Assembly (NCBI GenBank): GCA_019649035.1 | Contig: BMAT01010809.1 | Span: 6,639-40,447, forward strand | Reading direction: 5' to 3' | Length of the DNA stretch: 33,809 bases | Origin: Elysia marginata | Taxonomy: Eukaryota; Mollusca; Gastropoda; Plakobranchidae | Shown: piece by piece, positions 12,250 through 23,700 of the stretch | Layout of the letters: every line of letters starts with the position of its first letter | Numbering within the stretch: position 1 is the stretch's first letter | The notes under the pieces: generated by a model | The model's input: only the letters and a program-made list of their open reading frames with translations | Told to the model about the DNA's origin: nothing | Databases searched by the model: none | Position numbers and translations under genes: made by a program

Positions 12250-12250
12250 C
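12209..12250. repeat. (CTA)n microsatellite, about 14 units
   Basis: Perfect CTA/ACT repeat, the reverse complement of the TAG array that ends at 11644. Confidence 0.97.
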
Positions 12251-13989
12251 ACTACGTATCATCTATTAAGCAGTGGTGCTGCTACTACTAGTAGTGTGCT
12301 GAAGCTTCTGGTACTGGTACTGTTACAACAGTTACTACTTTCTCTATCACCATTACATTTACAGGCCTCTTTGATTTACTCCAATCAATGGCCATTACTT
12401 TGGTCTGCAATGGCCAGCCCAAGGCCAGTTACGTTTAAGGTATTGATTACTTCTACAATATAACGATCTTTCATGGTAAAGGAAATCATTGAGAGATGCT
12501 CAAACGGTTGGCCCAGCACTTTAGTTGGTTGCCAGTAAACAGTAATTGAAAACAATGAAAGCTAGATACACAATACTAGATGGTGAGTTTGTTGGGAGGG
12601 GCTAGGGGTTGCGTGTAAGTAAAATTGAATAACCAGAGATCTCACGAAGCCTTCATTATCGGTGGTCTATAGGTCTAAGTTTAAGTTAACCAATTTAATA
12701 ACAACAGTGTTCTGATAGTGATGGAATCACCAATGATGATGAGCTTTTGTACAGACATCTGTGGTGTAGCTCGGAATAAAATAAAGCATTAATACCATTT
12801 TAGTACACTGTCAAAGTATAACATAAATAAAACTCCACTTGAAACTGGAAAGACTAGGCTTTGTTTTTTCTTTTAGATATTTTATTTAGTTCCATGTTCC
12901 AAATTTGAAAAAAAAAACCACAGTTGTTTTTTCATTTTCATTTTCAAAATTTTTGTTATGTACACGTAATAGACTTTTACGGTAAAATTCCGTTGGTCTG
13001 GTAGAAAAAAAGGAATAATTATGTGTTTTTTTAACCGTACTGTGGATTTTACAACACCGTGCGGCTTTCCTGTTTCCATGGCATGCTTTTTTTTAGCTGC
13101 GGGGACAACAGTGCTTCTATTGCTCCTGTACTGTAGGGGGCGGTTCACGACAGTGAGTGTGATGGTATGTATCAAACCGCTGTGAAAATGAGGCGTCGAT
13201 GCCGACTGCCAAAGAAGGTTCTATCATGAAAGCCACTTGTAGAGTCAAATTTTCGTAGAATTTGCCGGTGGCATCTTTTTTTTCCTTATGTACAGAATAA
13301 CAACACTCTTATAAATTTACGATGTTAAAATAAAACAGGTAGAGCCTACATAACAAAGTAAAATAATCATAATGTCTGTCTGCGTACGGTGTTCGAAATT
13401 CACACCTCACAGACAGTATGCAGAGATCTGGAAATGTACCCGGTACAGTCATTTTACCAACACGGGATGTGTAGTGGGTGTACATACTAATTTAGTAATT
13501 AAATCGAATTCTAGAACTCATTTTCGACATTGGAAATCTTAATCGGCGCCAATATCTAGATCAGATCGAATGCTTGTCATTGCTAAAGCTTGACGTGAGT
13601 TCGATAAATAATTTTTTTATCACCCTTTAGGCAAGACAAAACTAACTTTAAACCTTCTGTGCTTCTTCTCTTAAAAATTCCTCTAGGGTCTAGAGATTCG
13701 TGTTCAAATATCAAAGTGCTTGTGTTTAAAATTTAAAAAAAAATTGGAACGTATTTTTCAGGAGGCGACGGACGAGATGTTGCTTCGTAAGGATTGAGAG
13801 AAAAAAAAGGGAATAGCGAAAAGTAAGGAAAATAATAATAAAAAACACAGAGCATTTAGTCGAAGACAAAACAGTAATAGGGAAAGAGAAAAAGAGGTAA
13901 AGAAAAGGAGATGTTTTGGGAGACGGGGAGCTGGTTGGTTGTTTGAATTTTAACGTCTCTTTTCAACTACAAGGTTATATATCAGAGAC
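12251..13989. other. Intergenic, nothing recognised
   Basis: AT-rich sequence. Short open frames on both strands have no family resemblance. Confidence 0.55.
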
Positions 13990-14225
13990 GGCGTTTGGGA
14001 CAATTGAAAGCGTGCTGCCCCACTGTGATATACGGAGCGCTGCATACACCACACCAAATCACATTATCCTGACACCGGGCCGACTAGACTTACCACTAAA
14101 TCCATAATGCCAGACACCAGGCGGATCAGCTACTAATACCAATTTTAAAGTCTTTGGTTCGACTCGGCCCGGGATCGAACCTGTACCTCCCGATCTCTGA
14201 GCGAGTGACGGGGATGAGGACATAT
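13990..14225 (-). mobile_element. Decayed tRNA-derived SINE sharing the core of the 3913-4163 element
   Basis: The minus strand has a B box (GGTTCGATCC, 14181-14172) after AGAGATCGGGAGG, but the A box is no longer clear. Downstream comes GGTGTCAGGATAATGTGA (14076-14059), nearly the same as the core of the first SINE, then a GGCAGCAC motif. No target-site duplication was found, so the ends are approximate. Confidence 0.65.
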
Positions 14226-16003
14226 CGACAGAGGTATATAATTTGAGAGAAAAAGACACATGAAGAGATACATATTGATCTCTTCGAAGTGAAACTGATG
14301 CAGTCTACTTGGATGAGTCTCAGCGAGGCTAGTACTAGCAGATGAATTGTATAGTTGAGTGCCATTTCTGCAACCACTGTAACTGTAAATGCAAGGTGAT
14401 CGTGGAGAAAACTTGGGCTTACTGACATGGCATTTTGGTTTAGCTTATCAATGACTTCATAGACTTTAACAATTGACTTAAAGGATAAGATTCTGGTTAA
14501 TCCTATGCAGTGCAGCTGCAAGTGCAACGGTGCGAGCCAAAGTCTGAGATATTGACCTTGAGTACGGAATCCCACGTTCTTACAAAGTGTCGCATTGGAA
14601 AGATTGGATCCTGATAAGACTTACTTAATGCGGATTACTAGGCGTGGAAGTAATGGTGTAATATTATTTATGGTTTTAGGAATGTGTGTGTGTGTGTGTT
14701 TGAGAGAGAAATATAGAGAGAGAGACAGAGAGAGAGAGGCAAGCAGACAAACAGGCATGACCGCAGTCAACAGAGAGACAGGATTATCACAGACAGCCAC
14801 ACACAGTAGTAATAGCTGAACTTAGCTTACAACACAATAACAGTGAGCAGAGAGACGAGAATGGCAGGCGAGTTCAGGTTTCGACAACAAACTGTTGCCA
14901 GCTCAGTAACTTGAGTAAGCTTTGTCCAAGCCACCTGCCTAGGACTAGTAGTAGCAGCACAGCTTTATCCTGAATTATGCATGCGTTTTTTCTCTTCATT
15001 ACCCGGTACTTCATCGAGTTTCAACAAAAGCTTACAGAAACATCTGGAACACTTGCGATAAACCTAAAAATCTGACATTGCACCTTAAGAATGTTTTCAT
15101 GTTAACTTGTCCACTTTTCTCTTTCATTATTCAATTGAGTAATTATGACATAAAGCCCTTCTTTTTCTTTGCCACATGATAAGCATAAAAGAATTTTCAA
15201 TTTTTTTTTCTTTTTTCTTTGGGTTTCACAAGAAGATAGGCATACAACATAATGGATTGAACATCTAAATGTTTTATTTTTAGCTATTTAAAGTGGACAA
15301 ACACTCCAAAAAAGGCAGAAAGGGAATAAAGAATTGATAGTAAACAAAATAAAAAGAAGAGGTGGCGAGGAAGAAAGTTACAAGAGGAGTTAACGGCAAC
15401 AAAAGAATTGAGTCAAAATCACATTTACTTAGCAGCACAAGAACAGTAGAGAATTTTCAATAATTACCTTAATAAAGCCTTATTGTGATGTCCTATCATC
15501 AAGAACTTAATCATTTTCTTTTTGGTGCCGTTATCTCCTCTTATTTTTCATTACATTCTTTCCTTCGATTCGCCTATCATTTTTTTGGCACCTCGGTATT
15601 TGGACTGGTCGCCAGACCTGTATAAAAATAGATTTCCTAAGACATCATTGATATGATGGCTTCACCTTTTAAAACCACTCGTACAATAAGCTTTAAGGTC
15701 TGAAAAACAAGTTGAAAAAAAAAAGGCTTTTAAGCATTTTCTTAAAATATTTAAACCAGAAATAAAGCAATTAGTGAACTACCACAGGAAAATTTAGCAG
15801 CCTATACAATACTCATTGAGCAACGTAGTTCTTGGGAGACGTTTTTTTCTTTAAGTTGTATGCTCAAACATATGACCCTTTAATTAGGTTATCTATGCGA
15901 AACAGATATATATATATGTAGATTTCCTGGTCTTGATTCTGTAGCCTAAGGAGTGAAAACCTGTAACTCGAACTAAGGTCTTCCTCAATGTCTGAAGTCC
16001 TCA
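14226..16003. other. Intergenic between the decayed SINE and the hairpin
   Basis: Apart from the TG/GA microsatellite, no gene or repeat could be supported. A 149-codon minus-strand frame (14126-14575) has no family match and overlaps the SINE. Confidence 0.5.
14684..14740. repeat. Compound (TG)n-(GA)n microsatellite
   Basis: A short TG repeat followed by interrupted GA repeat. Confidence 0.9.
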
Positions 16004-16115
16004 ATTGGGAATGAGAATAGAGCATAAAATTATCATTCTTGTCCGCAAGCAGTTGACTTCATAGAGAGAGCTTGCAAACAGGAATGATAATTTCCGCTCT
16101 ACTCTCATTCCCAAT
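16004..16115. repeat. Long imperfect inverted repeat (hairpin) just past the SMARCD 3' end
   Basis: Arm 16004-16050 (starts ATTGGGAATGAGAATAGAGC) pairs with arm 16070-16115 around a 19-base loop; about 41 of 47 positions match with a single one-base bulge. It could be a small foldback transposon or a hairpin RNA. Its place, roughly 130 bases beyond the predicted SMARCD cleavage site, puts it outside the mature mRNA. Confidence 0.85.
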
Positions 16116-16264
16116 AAGGTAACTTTTGGTTTTCAGCAATAGAAAAAAAAATGAAAATATTACTATGAAAAAAAGAAAAAAATTGTTTTTCATAGTTGCT
16201 TGCTTACGGTTTGAAGAGACAAATAAAGGACACAACATTGTTCAAGGTTGTATAATTTATGACT

Positions 16265-16270
16265 TTTATT
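16265..16270 (-). terminator. Candidate polyadenylation signal of SMARCD
   Basis: Minus-strand AATAAA, followed about 25-45 bases downstream by the GT-rich stretch ATGTTGTGTCC. That arrangement is typical of an animal cleavage site; cleavage is expected around 16240-16255. Confidence 0.5.
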
Positions 16271-16935
16271 GACTTTTAATGCATAAAAAGAGAAACTGAC
16301 AAATTTTATTACAACAAAGAGTTTATTCTAATTTTAGCACCATCTAAAATGCATGTTTTAGGTCTGAACTGCTGAAAAAAAAAAGGAATAAAGTTGAATC
16401 TTATCTGCAACACACAATGCCACAAGAAATTAATAAAAACAGAACAAAATATCAAAATTATGTCTCTCTTAACATACATAAAGTCCTTTTACATCATGCA
16501 CAATCGAAGAAAGGAAGAAAAAAAAACCAATGCAGTGGTGCGTGTTACCAGCTGAGTACATTACATCTTTAACACCATTCTATAATTTCTACAAATAAAA
16601 AGTTTGTTTCTCTTTGTCCTTTTCAAAATTTAATGCATGGAAAAAAAAAGCATTTTTACTAGAATGGCCAATGGTCTTAGAGTCATATGTGAGGCAACAT
16701 AGTGAATTAAGCACGAGTTCATCTGCTCGATTTTGAGTAAGAGCCCTTTAAATAATAATAATTTGCTTTATTGTGAACCAATTTTTCTGTCTTCAAAATG
16801 GGAAAAAACTCAGGATATAGAGTCAGTGTACTATCACCATCCTACCTGTGGAAGTGGTCAAACCGCCGACCTTTTATTTTTTATAGGGTATACATGTATT
16901 TTTAATCAAGATTCCACTTTTCTCAGAAAAGTAAA

Positions 16936-16943
16936 TATCTACA
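16936..16943 (-). promoter_or_regulatory. Pumilio-type response element (UGUAGAUA) in the putative 3' UTR
   Basis: Minus-strand TGTAGATA fits the Pumilio (PUF) consensus UGUANAUA exactly. Binding is inferred, not shown. Confidence 0.35.
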
Positions 16944-16992
16944 ACGCTGACAAATTCATGAAATGTTAAATGGGAGATAATTGTATTAACAA

Positions 16993-17000
16993 TATCTACA
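16993..17000 (-). promoter_or_regulatory. Second Pumilio-type element (UGUAGAUA)
   Basis: An identical TGTAGATA, 57 bases from the first, in the same putative 3' UTR and orientation. Confidence 0.35.
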
Positions 17001-17717
17001 GTTTCCCAAGAGGAAAAGAAATAGTACAGCAAAGTAAAATCAACCTGATCCTTTGGCAACAATTACAAAAATAATCCTCCTGTCCGAATTTGTGCTCCAT
17101 ATACCAACCAATGTAAAAAATAAGGTTCCTATTGTTATCTTGCACAATATACAACAAATATCAATGTCGCACGCCTTAAGCACCGTTGTTGTAAAGTTTG
17201 ACTAATTACTATTATCTTGCCCAAATATATTACAATGTTGACAACACAATATCTTACTATTTTCTAAATGATATACTCTTTTCTTATACATTTTATGTGC
17301 AAATAATCTTTTTCAAAGTCAAGTTGCTAAATATAGTTGTAATAAAAAGAAACAGTTTTTTTCTAACGTGGACTTTTCTTTTAGTGCAATTTACAGGCAT
17401 TTTGTATTTAAAGTAACTGATAATTCTTAAGTGATTAGAGATTAATACTCCAACTTCTAAAGCAAAAGCGTTTTTAAACATCTCTTTAACAAATCTCTAG
17501 CAAGAAAAGGAAAACCAACCTACTCATTAACAGGATAGGCAAACTAACAAGCAGTACAATTCAGTAGTCCCCAACCCTCTCCTCCTCTGCCTTGTATAGA
17601 ATGTACATTAAAATTGATGAAACTCCGTTATTTTATGCCAAGTAAAAATGATCTACGGAGAGCACCATGGATGTATTTAGAACACATGAACTCTGTGGGC
17701 AAGATTATTGCCACTTA

Positions 17718-17780
17718 TCACATAGAACCGTTGTTCCTCATCATGAGAGCATGCTCCAGCTGCTGTCTTCTTTGCTGGAC
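17718..17780 (-). CDS. SMARCD1: SMARCD last coding exon [13 protein letters not shown] and stop
   Basis: The acceptor is CACTTCCCAG|GTC. Twenty codons give [20 protein letters not shown], followed by TGA at 17720-17718. The family normally ends VQQRRQELEQALGIRNT, so this C-terminus is two or three residues longer. Confidence 0.95.
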   Translation of the reverse strand, partial: VQQRRQQLEHALMMRNNGSM

Positions 17781-20700
17781 CTGGGAAGTGAGACGAACAG
17801 TAAGCTTTGTTAACTACTATGACATTTCAACAAAACAGTATTCTCTTTTTAAAGAATATAAGACAGTTACACATGTCAAACTTAAAAAAAAATTTTTAAC
17901 TGACTAAGTAAATAAAGAACCAACGATATAAAAATATTCTGTTGATGTCTGAAAAAGATAGAATTTTTATTATACTGTTGCCCTTTTCTGATCTCAATTG
18001 ACAGACATGACTGGCCAATTGCCACTACCAAAGAGAAAAAAACATAAATAAAAAGACAAAAAAGTTGCCTATTTAATTCAGAAACCAGAAGAAAAAACGT
18101 TTTTCATCAATATTATTTAGTTGCCACTTCCATTTCTTTAAAAAAAAAAAAAGAAACCAGAGGAAAATACAGGCATATTTAAAAAAAAAGTAAATGTATC
18201 ACTTCTGGCTTAAAGAACATTAGAATTTACCATACAAAGAGTGAGGTGTCATTATGTCAGCTTTAGAAAAACACTTCTAGATATATAATGTGCATGTATC
18301 AAAAAACCATTTCTAGAAATGACTGAAAACTGAATCAAAAAATCCTCCAACAAACCATTTTCTTTTTCCTATCTTAATTAAAATGCCTTTTTTTTCTCAT
18401 AGTTTATATCATTTTGTACCTATTTAATAAATACATACTTAAAAATACATTGATCAAGAAACTGATATATTTCTATGCAAAACTTATACCACCTAAATAA
18501 TTTAGACTGTTTAAGAACATACAGGTGTACGTTTTGAAAAGTGATGCTCCTGGGAGAATTTTATTTCATAATTTTACATCCTCCTCAAACCGATTGCATT
18601 GACTTACAGCCAATGATTAAAAAAAAAAAAGTCCAGGAAGTCACTTACAAACAATACAAAGTAAGTAAAGCTTGATTTTTCAAACAGTGGGATTATTTTG
18701 TTTTCTCAAATATAAGCTTTTTAAAAGTTGCCCACTTTGAAAGGGGGTTGGTGTTTGAATTACCATACATAACCACACAAGTACCTTTTTTTAAACAAAA
18801 TCTAGACTTGTTTACTTACCAAAGAGTAGATGTAGCGATTAACTCCTTCATTAGTCCACGACTCATAAAAATAGTCTGCTCTTCTTTCTTCCTCTGGATT
18901 TCCCACAACGTCAGTCATTGTCTTTTAAAAAATGTGGAAAAAAAAATGTTAATTTCTTTTGTCTATTAGATGATTCCTTTAAACTTATCAAAGAGACTAA
19001 GGCTTTTTTCAACCCATTGTACAAAAGGAGAATAAAAAGTTTTATTTTTAAACTTTACAAGCATTAGTATTACACAAAAGATATAAAACGGGTATGCAGA
19101 CGCACAGACAACACAAAAGAGCAGGTAAAATTTTAAGGCCTAACTGGTATTTAACAGCTGCTGTAATAAAATCTTGATATTATACCATTAAGCTAAGACT
19201 TTTACAGGATAGAATGCCATTACTACAGAGCTATTTTGACAAACACTTTAATACTATATTCTGTTTTTAAGTCCAAAATTACTATACACCAAATCCATAA
19301 TTACTATACACCACACAAAAAAACGCTTTCAAAAGTCTTTAACCTAAAAAAATTTCCATTTTTTGGGGCTGGTGACCCCCCCTCCCCAAAAGTTCCTGCA
19401 AAAATCATAAAACATGTACATCCAAGAAGCAAAAACTTGTCATTGTTTTTGTTTTCTTGCTTCGACTCACTTTAAGATCTCGAGTCTGAGAGATGAGGAA
19501 GTTGCTGATGAATTCCTGCGGATCTTTGGCAAATCCCAAGAAAAATTCACGTTGAGTTTTCAGCATGTTGATATTTTCTACTGTTTCATGAATCTTGAAA
19601 AAGAAAAAAAAAGCAAAGGTCACAAAGTGGATTACATTTAATTTCAACAGAAAATTGGTATAGTTTTAAAAGTAATTTTCATGATACAGTTATGAAAACC
19701 AAAAAAAGTTTTATTTTGTTAAAGTTTGAAACCATATGGGGGGAAAAAATAGAACCTGTAAATCCTTTGAGGAATTTTGCAGAAATCGTTTCTTAATTCG
19801 GTTGATACTATAATGGAGCAGTTGGTGGTACAGTGTGGCACACTTCACTGCCCACAGGAAGCAAAAAAAAATAATTTAAATAGTGCAATATCTTAGGTTT
19901 ATGGGTCTTAGAGGAGAGATAATGAGATAGTAATTTGAAGCAAATTTGCCTCAAACTTAAATTAAGCATTTTTGTGTTTTTTTTAGCCAACTGAGTAGTG
20001 GGGCAATTTCTCCTCTGTACTGTTTAGACATTGAATGTTGAACATGTATACCTTGCACCCTTTGCGCCCAAAGTGCAAAAACCGGAAACCAAAAACGCAC
20101 TAGGCCATTTGACTCTTTGTTAAGGCAGTAAGGCCAGAGTATTCAAATCTAAGTCTTGTTATCTAGATCCATAGATCCATATTCGAAAGTTGAACGGAAG
20201 GCAGAGAGAGAGAGATAGGTTAGGAGGAACTATTAAAAGTGCATGAAAGAGATAGCAATGGGCAATTCTTGTTGATATTGTTTTTATTTTTATNNNNNNN
20301 NNNNNNNNNNNNNNNNNNNNNNNNNNNNNNNNNNNNNNNNNNNNNNNNNNNNNNNNNNNNNNNNNNNNNNNNNNNNNNGTAAATTTGAAGCTTGTAGCTT
20401 GGTACCCATTTTACAGGTGGGTGGACAGGGGAAAGTTAGGGTAATTTGCTTTCCCAAGGCAATTGCAACATGGCATGGTCGGGAATCGAACCCGCGACCT
20501 CCAGATCTCGAGTTTGACGAGCTAACCACTCTGCCACGCTGCCCCTGAGCGTTTTCCAGAGTATAATAGGAGGACTAGGGTGGGAAACAGATTTCGAGGG
20601 GGAGGGGCCGTCTGAAAATGAGAAAAAGTGTAGTGGGGGTAAGGAAGAAAGACAGAGAGTATGGGTTGGGGGTGGTGGCAGAAAGAGATCACAGAAGGTA

Positions 20701-23700
20701 GAAATAAAGTTGGTGTATCAAGTTTGATCAAGTCGGTGGTATCTACTACATGTACACAATCAATTACTGATGCGAAGCACAGGCTGCCATAACTCGTACA
20801 CATAATTTTTGTGACAGCACTATTAAAAATTACAGAAAATCTTAAACAAAGGGGAGTTAAAAAAGTGCATGTCCCTTTCCTACCTTTGAGTCTAGGTTTG
20901 AAATCTCTGTGTGGTTTTGTGTTGACATCACAAAGGAGTTCATTTGTTGCTTTAGGGTGTCATCCTTGAAAGGAAAAGCCAGAACCATAAAAAAAAAAAA
21001 TTAGGAGTTGTAAAGCAAAAAAAAAAGGAAACAGATAATTAATTTACCTACTTTACTTGAAAAAAGCAACACTATGTACTACAAAACTGTTGTCTTGCTC
21101 GTACTTACAAGTCCCAGACACATGTTTTCTTTTAATTCTTAATTCCCTGTTTAAGTACTACAGACATGTAAGTGTGCAATTGAAATTTTAAGGTCCTCTT
21201 TTGGTTTCAGAGAGTAAATCATTATGGTGACGGCTATGCTTTGAATCTGGATAGAAGAAAAAAACCCTTAATTTTTTATTTTCACGAAACTGGGGGTAAA
21301 AGGATTAAAAGAAAAATGTCTTAAAAATTTAAAAGAAGATAAAACTGAGAGACAATGCCTATATAATATGGCCAGACAATATCCACCTATAATGAAAAAA
21401 AAATTAAGATCCTTTATCAAAGAAAATGATAACACAGAAAAATACTTACAATGTCTACATCAATATCATAGCAAGCTGTCTTTTTTGCATCTGGACCTTC
21501 AACACTGAGGAAATAATATAGAAATAAATCTCTTAACCATTATTTTTGGTAAAAAAAACAACTCTGAACTTCAACGTGAGCTCTGGTAATAAAACATGTT
21601 CTGAAACCCTTGACAAACCAACCGTTTTCTTTAGATTGTTCCTTATTACATTAAAATATATTTTTTCAAATGCATTGTTATCCCTTTTTTTACACACACA
21701 AAAAAGAGAAAATATATGTGCTGGGGAACAAATTACATATTGCCTTGGGGCAACAAAGCACTCTTTTAAAAATGCTATTTTAACAAAATATAAATGGGTT
21801 CCCTTGACAACATTACTGCAAGGAAAAGTTTAAAAAAAGAATTTGCCTCAATTCAGAAACGTAAATGAAATATATGCAAAAAAACCCCAAAAAATAGAGA
21901 ACTCATTGTTTATGAACTATTTAAAGATGAGCCATGCTTAAATTAAAGATTTCCCACCCCTGTTGTGATTAAATTTTTTATTTAGAATTTCGATGGAACC
22001 ATTTAACTTAAAAGAAGTCTTCAATACTGCAAGGGAAGAAAAAAAACATGCCAACACTGCTGTAAATAAAACTTTTCAAGGTAGATAATGCTCTGCGAAC
22101 TTTACTTGAGCCATCACCGTTCAAACATTACCTTTGATAAGGTTAAAAATATTAAAAACCCTATTCTTCAAAATATCAGAAAACAGGATCAACTCACGTC
22201 ACAACATGATGAATGATGATTGGGTCTGGAGGCATCAGAAGGGGTTGAAGCTTTGATGGAATATCAGAAAACTTGAGACGCTTGCACTCAAAGATCTACA
22301 TTGAAAAAAAAAATACAGTTGCAAAGTCAGGAATACAAAAAATTTCCACACACACACATGGCAGAAGGTTTTTTAAGACCTCTTGAAAAATACTGCATCA
22401 TCAATGTGCTCAACTGCTGATCAAATAGAACTTTTTTACAAATCCACTAAAAAGACTATTAATTTTTTAGGAGTGGATATAACTCTGTTGCAAAACAGCT
22501 GTAACTTCAAAACTTAAAGAGATACCTGATTTTCTAAAACATAATGTTCTGTACCCATGGCTGGATAAGAATGAAAATAAACTTTGAAAGTTAGCTTTCT
22601 TCAAGCTGCACAGTCTTCAGTCTTATACTTGATACTTGTGTTTTTAGCGAAACAATAATGAAGAGAATTCTTTTTTATATTGCACAAATCAATTTTTAAA
22701 AATTGCCTCCCTGTACATTAGTAATATTCCTGTTCCTTTAAATTGTGAATATACTGAAAAGCAAACAGGGAGCATTACTTTATCATTTCATTTTCCTGCT
22801 GTGTTAGAAAGGATGATAAATAAGAGTAAAAATATAACATTTTCTAGAAGGCCAGGCTTTTAATTAGGACAAAAAAGCAATTGTCTTCAACACTACCGTG
22901 GACAACAATACTTAATAATATAGCGATACTACAATTATGTTTAAAGCGTCTACATCCATGGTCCTCTGTGAGTGTGCTGTTGAGCCTAAAATTTTATTTC
23001 TGATATATTGCTATTAAAGAGCATTACTTCAAAAAGAATTTTAAACCATCACCTGTTCAAAGTATTTGTCACAGTTGATGTATTCTCGTTCACTGGAGTC
23101 CTGAAGTTTATGTGTTTTGATGTATTGCCACAATGCATTTACAATGAACGGCCGTGTCTGGGTATGAATGCCAAGCAGCCGTGCCAATCGGTGCTCAAGC
23201 TTAAACTGCATGGGCTGAAAAAAAAATTCCAATATGATAATGACATGCCTCGGAGAAAAGTGGTTAAAAATAACATAAGATTTCACAATATCTTTGAAGA
23301 CAGCCTTTGAACAGTTTGTTACAAATATTTTTATAATCAATGAATTATACCAAATGGGACATACAGTTGAACCTGCCTAGCCAATATTTTTTCTCAGGTG
23401 ACCATCTGTATTGATGACCCACTTTTCTACAACTCCCTTGCATCTTTTCTAAGTTTTGCTGTCCTTACAAATATGACCGCAGGAAACTTATTATCTCACA
23501 ATATTCCTTACTAGCTCTTTGAAATAACCTCTGCAATGGGACTACTCTTGAACTGAGGAGAACCAATTAGCTGCCTGTCTGGACCTCCTACATGCCCCTC
23601 CCTATCCCATACTTGTTTTTGTTTACCTGCTACACAAACCTATATAAGACCTCTGAGGCAACCAGATGGATAGCCATGGTAAAAATGACAGGTGGTGATA

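Larger units (their letters stand above)
16246..17717 (-). other. Putative 3' UTR of the SMARCD gene
   Basis: AT-rich sequence after the TGA with no further coding match. It is bounded by the first strong polyadenylation signal that has a GU-rich downstream element. Two exact TGTAGATA motifs lie inside. Earlier AATAAA-type hexamers on the minus strand (for example 16767-16772 and 16322-16327) could give shorter isoforms. The extent is inferred. Confidence 0.55.

Noticed and set aside
14126-14575. 149-codon minus-strand frame
   Set aside because: It overlaps the decayed SINE and shows no domain. The length alone is not enough in this context.
17614-17907. 97-codon plus-strand frame
   Set aside because: It is antisense to the last SMARCD exon; no family resemblance.
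19414-19641. 75-codon plus-strand frame
   Set aside because: It is antisense to SMARCD exon 19471-19593.
20472-20545. A tRNA gene on the minus strand
   Set aside because: It is tRNA-like, but the 5' GGGGCAG has no proper pairing partner and a SINE body follows.
23008-23310. 100-codon plus-strand frame
   Set aside because: It is antisense to the SWIB exon at 23053-23214, which has clear homology on the minus strand.
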